A stretch of 63,294 bases of DNA from Stenocarpella maydis (Eukaryota; Ascomycota; Sordariomycetes; Diaporthales; Diaporthaceae). Shown piece by piece: positions 34,915-46,016 of the stretch; position 1 is the first letter of the stretch, and the number at the start of each line of letters is the position of its first letter. The position numbers were made by a program, and so were the translations under genes. Location: the NCBI GenBank assembly GCA_002270565.1, contig NQMI01000099.1:1-63294 (forward strand), given 5' to 3'. The notes beneath the pieces are model-generated. The model was not told the origin of the DNA. It saw nothing but the letters and a program-made list of their open reading frames with translations, and did not search any database.

Positions 34915-35119
34915 TGTTGAATGGCCTTTGCCATATGGCTGTTGGTACGTACGTATAGTGGTTGTCGAACTGGTTCTGTTATTCGATGATCTATCTAGGT
35001 TCTGAAACAAGGGAGGGGAAGCACACAGTAGGGGCTTAAGGCCTCCGTGCGGTACCTAGGTGGCTGACTAAGCCACCTTATCCCCATACTAATATGCAAT
35101 CCTAAGTGCTATTCTAATA
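34915..35119 (-). repeat. Copia LTR, copy 2 (205 bp; 3' LTR of the minus-strand element)
   Basis: Same length as copy 1 (1418-1622). The differences I can see are all transitions toward T or A (for example TACAG to TATAG, ACGAGG to ACAAGG, CTCGTCC to CTTATCC, TGATGTGCG to TAATATGCA). It is therefore the RIPed version of copy 1. Confidence 0.85.
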
Positions 35120-35565
35120 CTAGGGATCTTTTCTTTTATAATCATATATCTTTCTTTCAGCCTCTAAGCAGGTTGAACTACTCATATACCTTCCTTAGTG
35201 AAATCCCCCTCCTCTCCTCTTATAGGTTGTGCTACTTTTCACTTTATATACTGCTCGCAACCTCCAACTACTTGGCTAATATTAGTTATTATCTAATATC
35301 TCTTCCACTTCTAACTACCCATACTTCCCTTATTATCCTTACTTTATAGCTCTTTATATATATAGAAGGAGCAAAAGAAGTATATCCTTAGTAAGATATN
35401 CTCCCTAATATAAAACCTCTTCCTCTTTCTCTCTCTCTCTCTTTCTTCCCTTCTTTCTTTCTTCATTATATAATACCCATATACCTATATATAAACCTTT
35501 AGTATATATTTATATAATTACTTCTTCTTCTTTAACTCATTTAATAAAATTTCCTTACTTATATA

Positions 35566-36339
35566 ATATCTTCTAGCTCACACTCTTCTTCTTATAGCTC
35601 TTATGGCTTGCCTATCTTGCCTATTATACCTCCTGTTAGGCCTATATCTGTTGTAGCAGCACCCTTAGTTCCTCCACCAATGGGTAGTGCTTACCCACTA
35701 GAGCCACTCTTTAGCATTCTGAATTCTATGCCTAGCCCGACTGCTAGCTGCTACATTGTGATTCTCCCAACTAGTAACTTTATAAATTAGACTCTTCTTA
35801 CTACCCTCTATATTAATATTTATATAAGCCCTTTCCCCTCCTTTATTATATTTCTAACCTTTATATAAATATAATAGGAGGCTAAGTATATAATTATTGC
35901 TCTTCCCTTATATAATATTTGCATTCTAGCGGATATTAATATATTTAAAGCTAATATTATTACTTACCTCCTTTATTATTTAAGCTACTTTTATATAATC
36001 CTGATCTAGTTATATGGTAAGCGGGTTAGTAAGAAATGCCTAAAGTATAAGCTTAAGACTTATAAATTTAAGGATTATATATAAATTTCGGGCTTCCAGG
36101 GGGGTGCTTATGCAACCTATATCTAGCAGTTACTAGCTCAGAAGTATCCCTATTATAAGAAGTATAAGGCTGATGCTGGTTATATAGGGTGTAAAAATTA
36201 GTAGGGTGGTGGTTCAGGTAATAATGGCGAGGGGTCCTCCTAGAATCCTGTAATTATAGAGGATATTAAGCAGGAGATTAAGGCGGAGGAGGCTGAGCCT
36301 ATTATTAATCTTTACGCCTTTAGCTATATAGTGGAGTAA
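35566..36339 (+). pseudogene. Accessory antisense ORF remnant in the copia element
   Basis: Between the copia RNase H end and the 3' LTR, a plus-strand frame stays coherent across several TAG/TAA stops: SHSSSYSSYGLPILPIIPP, PLVPPPMGSAYPLEPLFSIL, GFQGGAYATYI, QLLAQKYPYYKKYKADAGYI, NPVIIEDIKQEIKAEEAEP, and an end at the TAA of 36337-36339. The stops are of the kind RIP creates from CAG or CAA. No known domain is recognised. It is antisense to gag-pol, which is unusual for an LTR element. Confidence 0.45.
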
Positions 36340-36769
36340 GTGGTTCTAGGTTGTATGGTGATTTTTAAAAGGTTAGCATTCCGTATAGTGAAATAGAGGG
36401 TTGAGTTATATAATGCACTTTCTATACTATATATTATAAAATTTAAACTCCCCTCTTACTACTTTTTAATCATATAGATTATAATCTAAGTATTAGTATA
36501 GGTTCTTAGTAGCTTATCTTTATATATTCTAGCTTTATCTATCTTTATTTAAAGCTTATCTTAGTCTTTTTAGACTCTATTTAGCTTCATTTAAGTCCTA
36601 TCTTGCTATATTTAGGCTATATTAAGGTCCGTCTGAGTCCTATCCTTGTCTATTAAGGTCCTATCCTTAGGTGTTTAGGTTATATCTAGCTTTATATAGG
36701 GCCTGTCCTCCTCTATCCGGGTGTTATTTAGCTTTATATGGATCCAAGATCTATCTGCCTATATTAATT

Positions 36770-36965
36770 CCAGCTTAGTTCTAGCTCTATTCTAGCTTAG
36801 TTCTAGCTTAATTTTAGCTCCATTCTAGCTTAGTTCTATCTTAGTTCCAGCTTAGTTCCATCTTAGTTCTAGCTCTATTTTAGCTTAATTCTATCTTAAT
36901 TTTATCTTAGTTCTAGCTTCATTCTGGCTTAATTTTAGCTCTATTTTAGCTTAGTTCTAACTTTC
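36770..36965. repeat. Degenerate ~12-bp minisatellite
   Basis: About sixteen imperfect copies of a unit close to TTAGTTCTAGCT, with variants TTAATTTTAGCT and CTATTCTAGCT. It lies between the accessory ORF and the copia RNase H and may have expanded within the element. Confidence 0.75.
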
Positions 36966-37079
36966 ATATGGGTCTAGATCCTTAATATTTTCTTCTATAT
37001 AGACCCCCTATTTTCTATAGCCTATCCTTTGTATATTCAGACCCCCTCTCTAATTCCTCCCCCTTTTCATATAGACTAC

Positions 37080-40000
37080 CTACTTCTTCCCATCCAGGTG
37101 CTTAACATATGCCTTAACTCTGATCCTTAGGGTGTTTATTGTGATTAGCTGCTCTAGTGCTCTATTTAGGACTTTCTTTATATAAGCATCTGCTGGGTTA
37201 TCCTTCTTATTAATCTATTATACTTCTGATATCTCCTTCCTTTTATATGCTTCTCTTAGCAATATAATATTAATTATTAGCCTCTTCTTATTAGTTATAC
37301 CAAGCTTTATTAGGCATTTATATAGTGATTGTGAGTCTGTATAGATTACTACTGGTATTCTTAGTACCTCTAGATAGTTGAAGATTTAGTTGATTATTAT
37401 ACTAAGTGCTATGTTGCTATTGAACCTTATTATTATTCTGTATAGCTTGCTTACTAGTATGCTTTGTGTGACTTGCTTGCACTTTGTTGAGCTCTAGTGG
37501 ATAATATTTCTATAGATCTTAAAGTTAGTTTCCATATAGTCTTCTTCTATTACTATAGCAATAATAAATCCTAGCTATAAGTTAAGGTCCTTATTATTAG
37601 TAAAGAATCCATCTGTAAAAATATAGAGCTTTATATGGCTTAAATTAAGTGATATAAATTTAATCCCCTTATTAGGGTTCTCTTTCCATTACTTAATTTA
37701 TATATTTAAGGCTTTTATATCTTTCTCCTTAGGATCCCTAATTTATATAGCTATGGAAAGATTATATAATAACTCTAGTTGGCAGATTAAGGCAATATAT
37801 GCCCCTTAGGCTCTCTGAGTAATATACTGCTGGGCTGCATTATCTGTATAGGGGTTAATTAGTTCCAATTATATAGCTTGTCCTTTTTATATAAATAAGA
37901 TATTCTCTTTATCCAACTTAATCCTCTTACCATTGAATTCTACTAGCTTTTTAGGTATTAGAACTTCCTTTAGCTTTATATGGAATTTTTTCTTTCTTAG
38001 CTTATCTTCCTCCCTTTTAGAGAATATTAGTATTATAAAGAAGAAGGTATTATTTATCTGTATCCTTAAGATACTAAAGTTATACAGCCTGTTAGTGGTA
38101 AATAGGAGGTATGGGTTGTATATAGAGATTTTTATTTTTAGGGCCTCTATATGGTAGGTGTGGTAGGTTTTATACTAATGTAGGCCTGCCTTGGCTAGGC
38201 CATACAGTGGTTTCCTAATGATGAGGATTATGTCTGGGGGGTATCTGTCCCTAAGCTCTAGGGATAGTTGTATAATAATTATATAGGTTAGTGTATCTTC
38301 AGCTTGGGTATAGGCTTGTGTGATGTCCTGCAGTTTGCCTTGGTATCTATATGATTAAATGAGTGTTGGCCCTAGGGCTAGAATCAGTCTCTAGCTTATC
38401 CTCTAGATGGTTGGGGCTTGTATTAGTATTGTATGTTTCTCTTTATCCTTAAAGCCCTATATAACTAGCCTTAATTTCTTAATTAGCTTAGTTAACCTAT
38501 TCTTAACTTCTTATACTATTTGCGTATTAAAGATTCTCAGATATCTATATGTCTTTGGGTTGTACTTTATAATTTTGAATATATCTTTGCTAGCTAGAGC
38601 GTTAATCTTAAGGGCATTAGATTCTTTAAATAGCTTACCTAAGCTAGTAATAATGTTGTCTTCCCTTAGCTTAATGGCTAGGTTGTATAAGTCCCTTTCT
38701 TTTTAGGTTAGGAAAGTAGTTGCTAGTAGTTATATAGTTAATAGATATGTGTATTATGTGGTTGCTCTCCTGGGTCTGCTGCGCTGATTTGGCTGCACCT
38801 AGGTAGCTTCCTTCCTAGGCCTGCCTCTCTTCCTGGCTTGGGTTGGCTGTTGTATGGTGATAGCTTCTTATATATCTAGGTTATCCTATATGGCTGGTTC
38901 AGCTATATAAAGGTATAGTTTGGTATATATAGCCCGGAATTATATAGGTCTGTTTACCATACTGATTGTTATAGTATGCTTATGAATAGCTTTCAGCTTA
39001 TATGGTTCTCTCCAGCCTTTATTTTCTCTCTAGATAAGGACTTTGCTTTAGAGGGATAAGGATAGTATGGCATGAGTATCTGGTCCATTCCTAGTATTAA
39101 TTATATAGCTGACCTTGATTTCTGTATAGATAGTTTGAAGCATCTTTATAGCCTTTTGTATAGCTCTTGCCCTTTAGGTGATATCTAGAGATAGTAAAAA
39201 TTCATATAAGACTTAAGGGTAAGTACTAAATACTAGGAGGGTTAATATAAGTCCACTTAGCCCAGCTATATTATTTAGGGCCTTAATTGCTATCTATAGG
39301 ATTATCTTATTATCTATAGCTTTATTAATCTCTATATAAAGGATTTCATATGCCCTTTTTAAAGGTTTATATAATCACTTAACTTTCCTTATAGCCTAGT
39401 ATACCTCCACTAGCATCTCTTTGCATAAGATCCCTATAATCTTTGCATTTATACAGAACTCCTCTAATATAAAGTTTATCCCTAAATTATATATAATATA
39501 GTTAGGTAAGCTAATATAGGTATAAATCCAGCATTTATAAAGTGCATCCTAAGTATCTTATATAAATATAAATCTAAGGAATATTACTACTTGAAAGTTT
39601 ATATCTATATTAATTATATATAGGACGTTCTTCTCTCTAAGTTATATAATATTGATTATCACTTTATAATTAAAGTAGCTTTCATTCTTAATAGAGAATT
39701 TAAATTATCTTAAGGCTAGGTTATATATCTAGTAGTAGTAGTAGAATTTCTTAATTTTCTCTAAAATAGCTTCCTTAATATTATTATGCCCTATACTTCT
39801 AAGAAGTCTATATAGTTTCTCTATATAGGGATAGCTAAAGCGCCTATAAAGTTGCTATAGCTAAGGTTTAATAAGGAAGGCTCCAGCCTCTATACAGCTA
39901 AGGTTAAAGAAAGCATATCCTTATTTTTATATAACTAAGAGTAAGGTATTCCCTTATATAATAATATTTACAGTATTATTAAAGTAGGCCTTTAATTTAT

Positions 40001-42300
40001 TAGCATTATATAGTAAGAATAGGAATAGAGTTAAGGTATCTATAATATAGTAGGTTATCTCTCTAAGTTAGTTCCTTAGCTTAATTATCCTAATAGAAGT
40101 AATTATATCTGCTAGTCCGAACTTAACTCTTGCTATATCCTTCTTCCAGTTAATCATCATACTAGGGTTCTCTCATATATATGCTAGTACTTGGGGCTTC
40201 CCTACTATTAAAAATTTAGCTACCCTAGTATCCCAGAGTTCCCCTTAATATATTATACTATATAGGTTATATAGTATGAAGCTTTCTATAGTAGTTATTC
40301 TTGAAGCTAAGTAGATATCTTTACTTATTATGCAGTAATTAAATGCTATATTAATAAGGTGCTATTAGGGTATATCTTTATTTTCTAAGCCTCATGAATC
40401 CCATGGTTAGTCTTTTATATGGTTAAGATCTAGGTCCTCCCCCTCATAATTAAGTATAAATAACTAAAATTCACCCTCTCCCTAAAGAGGTTCCTAATTA
40501 AGGTTATTACATGCCTATAGGTATTAGCCTCATATATTACTCCACTCCTTTTCAGAGTAATTAATAAACTAGCACCCTTCCTTCTTGTATATAAAGTACT
40601 TCTTTAGTTAGCTTATTATATAAGGTAGTCTGAATGGTTATCATAATAGGTATAGTTGTTGCCCTAGTTATATAAGGGGTTATTATAGAAACCGGCCCTT
40701 ATTAGGCTATAGATAATTATATAAAGAGCTTATTCAGGGGCAATTATATAAAGGCTTTTAATAATTATTAAAGTTTTATATATATCTTCTATCTATAAAG
40801 TTGATTTTTACCTTATCTTAGATAATAAATTGTTGGGTTAAGTTTCTCTCTATAGCAACTTAGATTGCTGCTTGAAGGTCTGCAAATAGGGCTTTACATA
40901 TTAATTTCTAGTTCATCAGGGCATATTCAAGCTCTAGCATCACATAACATACTCGGGAAACTATCATACAGAGTGCAATCTCTCCTTAGTATCCCTCTCC
41001 TAGGGCCCGTTATACAAGTTAGAGTTTGTTAAGAAGTACCTCTAGTACTTCTAGGAGTATTTTCTCTGGATTCTCCCTTTTAACTTATATAAAGGATATA
41101 GTTATTTAATCTGCTTAGTACTAGCTATAATTGATATTTATATTAAAGTATATATTTATTAGATTATATATTTCCTTTTATATCCTATTTGGGCCTATAT
41201 AGTAGAGGTAGAAGTCCTTTATATGGTCTGAGAGTATGTTTGGGAAGACTATATGATATTAATCCTCTTGGATTTATAATCTTCTATAGTACCCTATAAA
41301 GATTCATGCTTTATTATATAATAGATTATATAGCCTCTCTATGTAGTTATGTTCTTTCCTTTATCTCTTATAGAAGTTAGCTATAGCTTAGGGGTTAATT
41401 GGCCCATTATAGACTATTTGGGTTAAAGGTAGGTTATATGGAGTACTATCCATATAGATAAATTATACAGTAAGTATGGTATCTAGCTGCTATAGGAAAT
41501 TGCCTACCTCTTGCATATATCTCGCACTAGGAGGTATCTATTATATAGGATAGGTTTCTGCTATTTATACTTATATAGTTTGGGGGGCTTTATATAAATG
41601 AGATTATTACTATTATTTATATAGCTTAATAGTTACTTATATGGGTTGTATTAATTATTATCTAGCTAGTAATATTATAGCTTATATAGGGCTAGGTGGG
41701 GTTTATTAAGTTTGCTATAGCTACTTATAGCTTGCCTTTCTAGCCTTAATAAGTTATATAATTCTTACTAAATAGGATTCTCCTAATATTTATATTCCTT
41801 CTTTACTAACTAGGTAAAGTAGCTCTTTCTTAAATATATAAGGGACCTAATTAAATTAATTGGTAATCCACCCCTTAAAGTCTTTAACTAGGGAGTCTAG
41901 GAGTAGATTCCCGTATAGTTATAGTTGGGTATCTTCCATTAGGACTTATATAAAGTATATAGTAAGGTGTATCTCTAAGGGTAGTTCTTCTAAGTTAATC
42001 TCATCCTTATCCTAAAATTATAGGTCTATCTATTATTATTACCTTAAGATTAGTATTATACTCCCTTTAGCTATTTCTTTATATATAACTATAGGAGGTA
42101 GTCTTTTTATATTCTAGCCAGAAGGTCTGGGAACATTCTCTTTAGGGTTATTTAATATAGCTAACATCTTAATAGTTTTTATATTAGTTTGTATAGGTTA
42201 AGGTATTTTATTATATAGTTGCATATATTCCTTCTATCTTATTTATATAGATTACCTCTTATATTACCTCCTAATCCCTATTTAATAGGAATAAGTATAA
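37080..42300 (-). pseudogene. Copia gag-pol remnant
   Basis: Only the RNase H end is readable with confidence. It gives the copia hallmark YTDSQSLYKCLIKLG and, further on, a WINKKDNPADA-like motif near 37195-37230. The rest is AT-saturated with stops in all frames, as expected after heavy RIP. Order on the minus strand (RNase H at low coordinates, nearest the 3' LTR) agrees with the copia plan. Region limits are approximate. Confidence 0.6.
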
Positions 42301-42347
42301 TACATATAAGATAGATAGAGATTGTCTTCTAGGTGACCTCCTTTCTC

Positions 42348-43294
42348 NNNNNNNNNNNNNNNNNNNNNNNNNNNNNNNNNNNNNNNNNNNNNNNNNNNNN
42401 NNNNNNNNNNNNNNNNNNNNNNNNNNNNNNNNNNNNNNNNNNNNNNNNNNNNNNNNNNNNNNNNNNNNNNNNNNNNNNNNNNNNNNNNNNNNNNNNNNNN
42501 NNNNNNNNNNNNNNNNNNNNNNNNNNNNNNNNNNNNNNNNNNNNNNNNNNNNNNNNNNNNNNNNNNNNNNNNNNNNNNNNNNNNNNNNNNNNNNNNNNNN
42601 NNNNNNNNNNNNNNNNNNNNNNNNNNNNNNNNNNNNNNNNNNNNNNNNNNNNNNNNNNNNNNNNNNNNNNNNNNNNNNNNNNNNNNNNNNNNNNNNNNNN
42701 NNNNNNNNNNNNNNNNNNNNNNNNNNNNNNNNNNNNNNNNNNNNNNNNNNNNNNNNNNNNNNNNNNNNNNNNNNNNNNNNNNNNNNNNNNNNNNNNNNNN
42801 NNNNNNNNNNNNNNNNNNNNNNNNNNNNNNNNNNNNNNNNNNNNNNNNNNNNNNNNNNNNNNNNNNNNNNNNNNNNNNNNNNNNNNNNNNNNNNNNNNNN
42901 NNNNNNNNNNNNNNNNNNNNNNNNNNNNNNNNNNNNNNNNNNNNNNNNNNNNNNNNNNNNNNNNNNNNNNNNNNNNNNNNNNNNNNNNNNNNNNNNNNNN
43001 NNNNNNNNNNNNNNNNNNNNNNNNNNNNNNNNNNNNNNNNNNNNNNNNNNNNNNNNNNNNNNNNNNNNNNNNNNNNNNNNNNNNNNNNNNNNNNNNNNNN
43101 NNNNNNNNNNNNNNNNNNNNNNNNNNNNNNNNNNNNNNNNNNNNNNNNNNNNNNNNNNNNNNNNNNNNNNNNNNNNNNNNNNNNNNNNNNNNNNNNNNNN
43201 NNNNNNNNNNNNNNNNNNNNNNNNNNNNNNNNNNNNNNNNNNNNNNNNNNNNNNNNNNNNNNNNNNNNNNNNNNNNNNNNNNNNNNNNNNNNNN
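42348..43294. other. Assembly gap (947 N)
   Basis: Unsequenced. Open frames called across it are artefacts. It should contain the missing ~165 bp of the right-hand copia LTR and possibly rearranged repeat sequence. Confidence 1.
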
Positions 43295-43334
43295 GTCCCC
43301 ATACTGATGTGCGATCCTAAGTGCTATTCCAACA
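43295..43334 (-). repeat. Copia LTR, copy 3 (last 40 bp)
   Basis: Matches 1583-1622 of copy 1 exactly, ending ATTCCAACA, and lacks the transitions of copy 2. The remainder of the LTR lies in the gap. Confidence 0.85.
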
Positions 43335-44777
43335 AGTACCTATATTAGAAATATAATAAGATAGGGTATACTCTAATAAGGCTGGACTCCTAGATACCCT
43401 TGGAATGCCTATAAAACCCTAATGAATAGGTGGATTATAATAAGCTAATTTATAAGGTATATATACTTAATAAGGCTTAAGATTAGCATTTATTAAAATA
43501 GTAGGAGCTGCTGCTTAAATTCCTAATGATAGAAAAGCAGGGTTATAGTATATAATAGCTAATTAAGGACCTATAAATATTATAAGATATTATACAGTAA
43601 AACCTTAAGAGCATTGAGAAGGTTATAATAATGAATAAGCAGTTAAAAAACTAAAAGGGCTGTCTATAAAACCTTAGATAGCAACCAACTATACTATAAG
43701 GTACTTATGCATAATAGCAAGCAACTATAGCTACCTAATGGTTTAGGTTGAGCTAGGAATCTATACATACTTAGCATTCATTAAGAGTAAAGCATAAGGG
43801 AATTTCATATCCCTAAAGGTAGTAAATAGATACTACTTACTATAGTATAAGAAAAGAGAACCCTATAGAGTTAACATAGTAGATAGAACTAAAGTATCTT
43901 ATAATAATGGAATTATTAATATGGAGACTAATCTCCTCCTAATTTAGATTTATAATTATATAGAATTATTATTATTTAATATTACTAACATAGTAAATCA
44001 TTTGTTAATCTTAGGAATACCTTAGTTAAGAAAGAATAATCGCTAAATTAATTAGACTACTAATTAGATCTTTTAAGAGAATGCTATTCTTTAAGAAAAG
44101 GTTGGAATTAATAGTATAAGAAGGAGTTATATTACTAAGGATAGCAAATAAATAATGCACTTATATGGACCTACGGATACCTCTGGGAGCAGGCAGAAGA
44201 CCTGGCTCTAGAAAGATAGAGAAGGATTAGGCTACTTAAGCATCTTATAGAAGGACTAAAGCTAATTAGGAGATCGCTACTCCAATACAACTAGTTAACA
44301 TACAACACAGGAAACATAATAATACCTCCTTTACCTAGAGGAAGGAATAAAAGAAAATAAGATTAATAGACTGGCATAAATACTAGAAGACTACTATAAA
44401 TTTAAGAAAGTATTCCAGGAATAACTCAATATTATATTACTATAATATATATAATAGGACTATAGTATACTATTAAAGCCTGGAATAATACCTTAATTTA
44501 AGCTTATCTATAGACTTAATAAAGAATAACTTAAAGCACTTAGAGAATACCTTAATAAAAACCTTAAGAAAGGATTCATTAGACCATTATAATTACTAGC
44601 AGGATACCTAATCTTCTTTATACTAGAAAAGAATAGTAAGCTATAACTTTATATTAACTACTAATAATTAAATAATATTATAATTAAAAAATAATATTTT
44701 CTTCTTCTTATTAAGACATTATAAGATTAACTTAAGGAGTAAAATAGTCTATAATACTTAACTTAAAATATAGTTAT
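43335..44777 (+). mobile_element. Heavily RIPed Ty3/gypsy relic, left part
   Basis: A plus-strand frame with many stops keeps the gypsy order. The protease-flank block NHLLILGIP..LRKNN near 43990-44040 matches the minus-strand element's ILGIPWLRKSNP. The start of reverse transcriptase follows toward 44777. It is interrupted there by the second gypsy element and resumes at 52154. It lacks its own 5' LTR here, being cut at the copia LTR. Confidence 0.65.
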
Positions 44778-45252
44778 TGTGACGATCACAGCTGGTTCTT
44801 GGCTGATAAACCTAGTGAGCGGGTTTATATTCAAGGGGCGTTCAAGGTGGAATCGTTCTAAGCAATATAATAATGGTGATCAAAAGCCGTTAAAGCTATT
44901 CTTAGGTGAATACTTAGATTAACTGCTGAAGAGCTGTCCTAAGCTATGCTATCTAGTAGTAAGGAGCGTAAGTCTATATAGTCCATCTCTTCAGCCTGGA
45001 GCGACAGGAGCATCGCTCTTTAAGGCTTACTTGGAGCGTTGCTCACCAGGAGCGATAGGAGCGATAGAGCGTTTGGATCATTTGGAGCGACAGCATTGCT
45101 CCAACTATCTTAGTCATCTTTTCGCTCCATCACGTGACCTCGCTAGGTTGTGCCTCTTCCTACTGGCCTGCCCTGCTGGCCGGTAGGGTTTATCTGCGCC
45201 TCCAGGGGACCAATAGTCCAATCCTAATTCTATTCTTGTTACGTTTGTGATA
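44778..45252 (-). repeat. Gypsy LTR, left copy (3' LTR of the minus-strand element)
   Basis: 475 bp, starting TGTGACGATCACA and ending GTGATA (eroded GTGACA). The differences I can see from the right copy are all transitions. It contains repeated GGAGCGA/GCTCC motifs at about 45000-45130. Confidence 0.92.
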
Positions 45253-45272
45253 TTATTCCCCTCCTCCATTGC
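45253..45272 (-). promoter_or_regulatory. Polypurine tract of the gypsy element
   Basis: On the minus strand GCAATGGAGGAGGGGAATAA lies immediately before the 3' LTR, the correct position for the plus-strand primer of reverse transcription. Confidence 0.75.
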
Positions 45273-46016
45273 TTTTTCATCCTCAAAAAGCTTAGCCGGT
45301 ATGCTCCTTCTTCATTTTATTGCTGCTTGCTCTCGTGAAACTTTTCATACTAATCTTATTATAGCGTTGCGCATAGAGAAACCACGCTCTAAGAAGTTGG
45401 ATGAGCGAGATCATCTATTTGCTTCAATCAAGTCCCTTAGTTTCAAAGTCATGCCTTATGCATTTTGCAAGAAGAAAGGGTGGTCTTGTTGGATGATGGA
45501 AGGGGTGTCGCGTTGTTCTGCCTGCGTTAAGAGAGGCAAGATATATAATGGCTCCGGGGTTCCCATAAATGCTCGTGAGTGCTTATGCCGTTATAGTGTG
45601 GTATTTTTACTAACTTCCCTAGTTTCCCGTGTGATTACTGAGGAGAAGAAGCTTTATGCTTAAGAGTCCGAGGCTCAAGAGGCTCTTCGCGAGGCTCATC
45701 ATCAAGTGAATGAGGCGATAGCCCAATTGGAATGGTTGCATTTATAGCGGGAGTCTTTAGTGCGTTGCAGCGCTGGTCTGGTAAACGCTGGTCTAGCGGC
45801 TTTAGATGAGTCTGATGAAGCCGAGCATTCCAAGCAAGCCGAGGCTATTAATTCGTCCGTGGCTGAAGAATCCGTGGCGACCGTTGAGGTTCAATAAGGT
45901 GGTAGCTTTGGTGTTGTGGATTGGGGTGCTATAATGGAGAGTGCTGATGTAGGGTTTTCTGATTGGTTGTCTGGTGGTATGCCTGAAGTACCTCTAGGCA
46001 GTTTGCTAGGTTCTTA
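45253..46016 (+). pseudogene. Antisense cysteine-motif ORF carried by the gypsy element
   Basis: Plus-strand frame between the chromodomain and the left LTR, opposite to gag-pol. It reads MPYAFCKKKGWSCWMMEGVS, RCSACVKRGKIYNGSG, then a coiled-coil-like EAQEALREAHHQVNEAIAQL and an acidic end WGAIMESADVGFSDW. Three internal stops (near 45661, 45745 and 45895) are TAA or TAG where CAA or CAG would fit. The paired Cx(n)C / CxxC layout with a following helical segment resembles hypothetical proteins I recall from other ascomycete genomes; this is recollection, not a search. Function unknown. Confidence 0.55.

Larger units (their letters stand above)
34915..43334 (-). mobile_element. Ty1/copia retrotransposon, RIP-degraded, with assembly gap
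   Basis: LTR copies bound the region: a full 205-bp LTR at 34915-35119 and the last 40 bp of another at 43295-43334, after the N gap. A minus-strand copia RNase H is readable around 37150-37370 (VIYTDSQSLYKCLIKLG, TNKKRLIINIILLREAYKRK). A basic KRGRPRKEATQV-type linker expected between integrase and RT lies near 38790-38830. The interior is heavily AT-rich with stops throughout, so it is dead. Flanking 5-mers (CTTCT, AGTAC) do not match. Either the two LTRs belong to different insertions or the gap hides rearrangement. The span is therefore a best guess. Confidence 0.65.

Noticed and set aside
42271..43307. ORFs of 324-343 codons across the gap
   Set aside because: They consist almost entirely of N.
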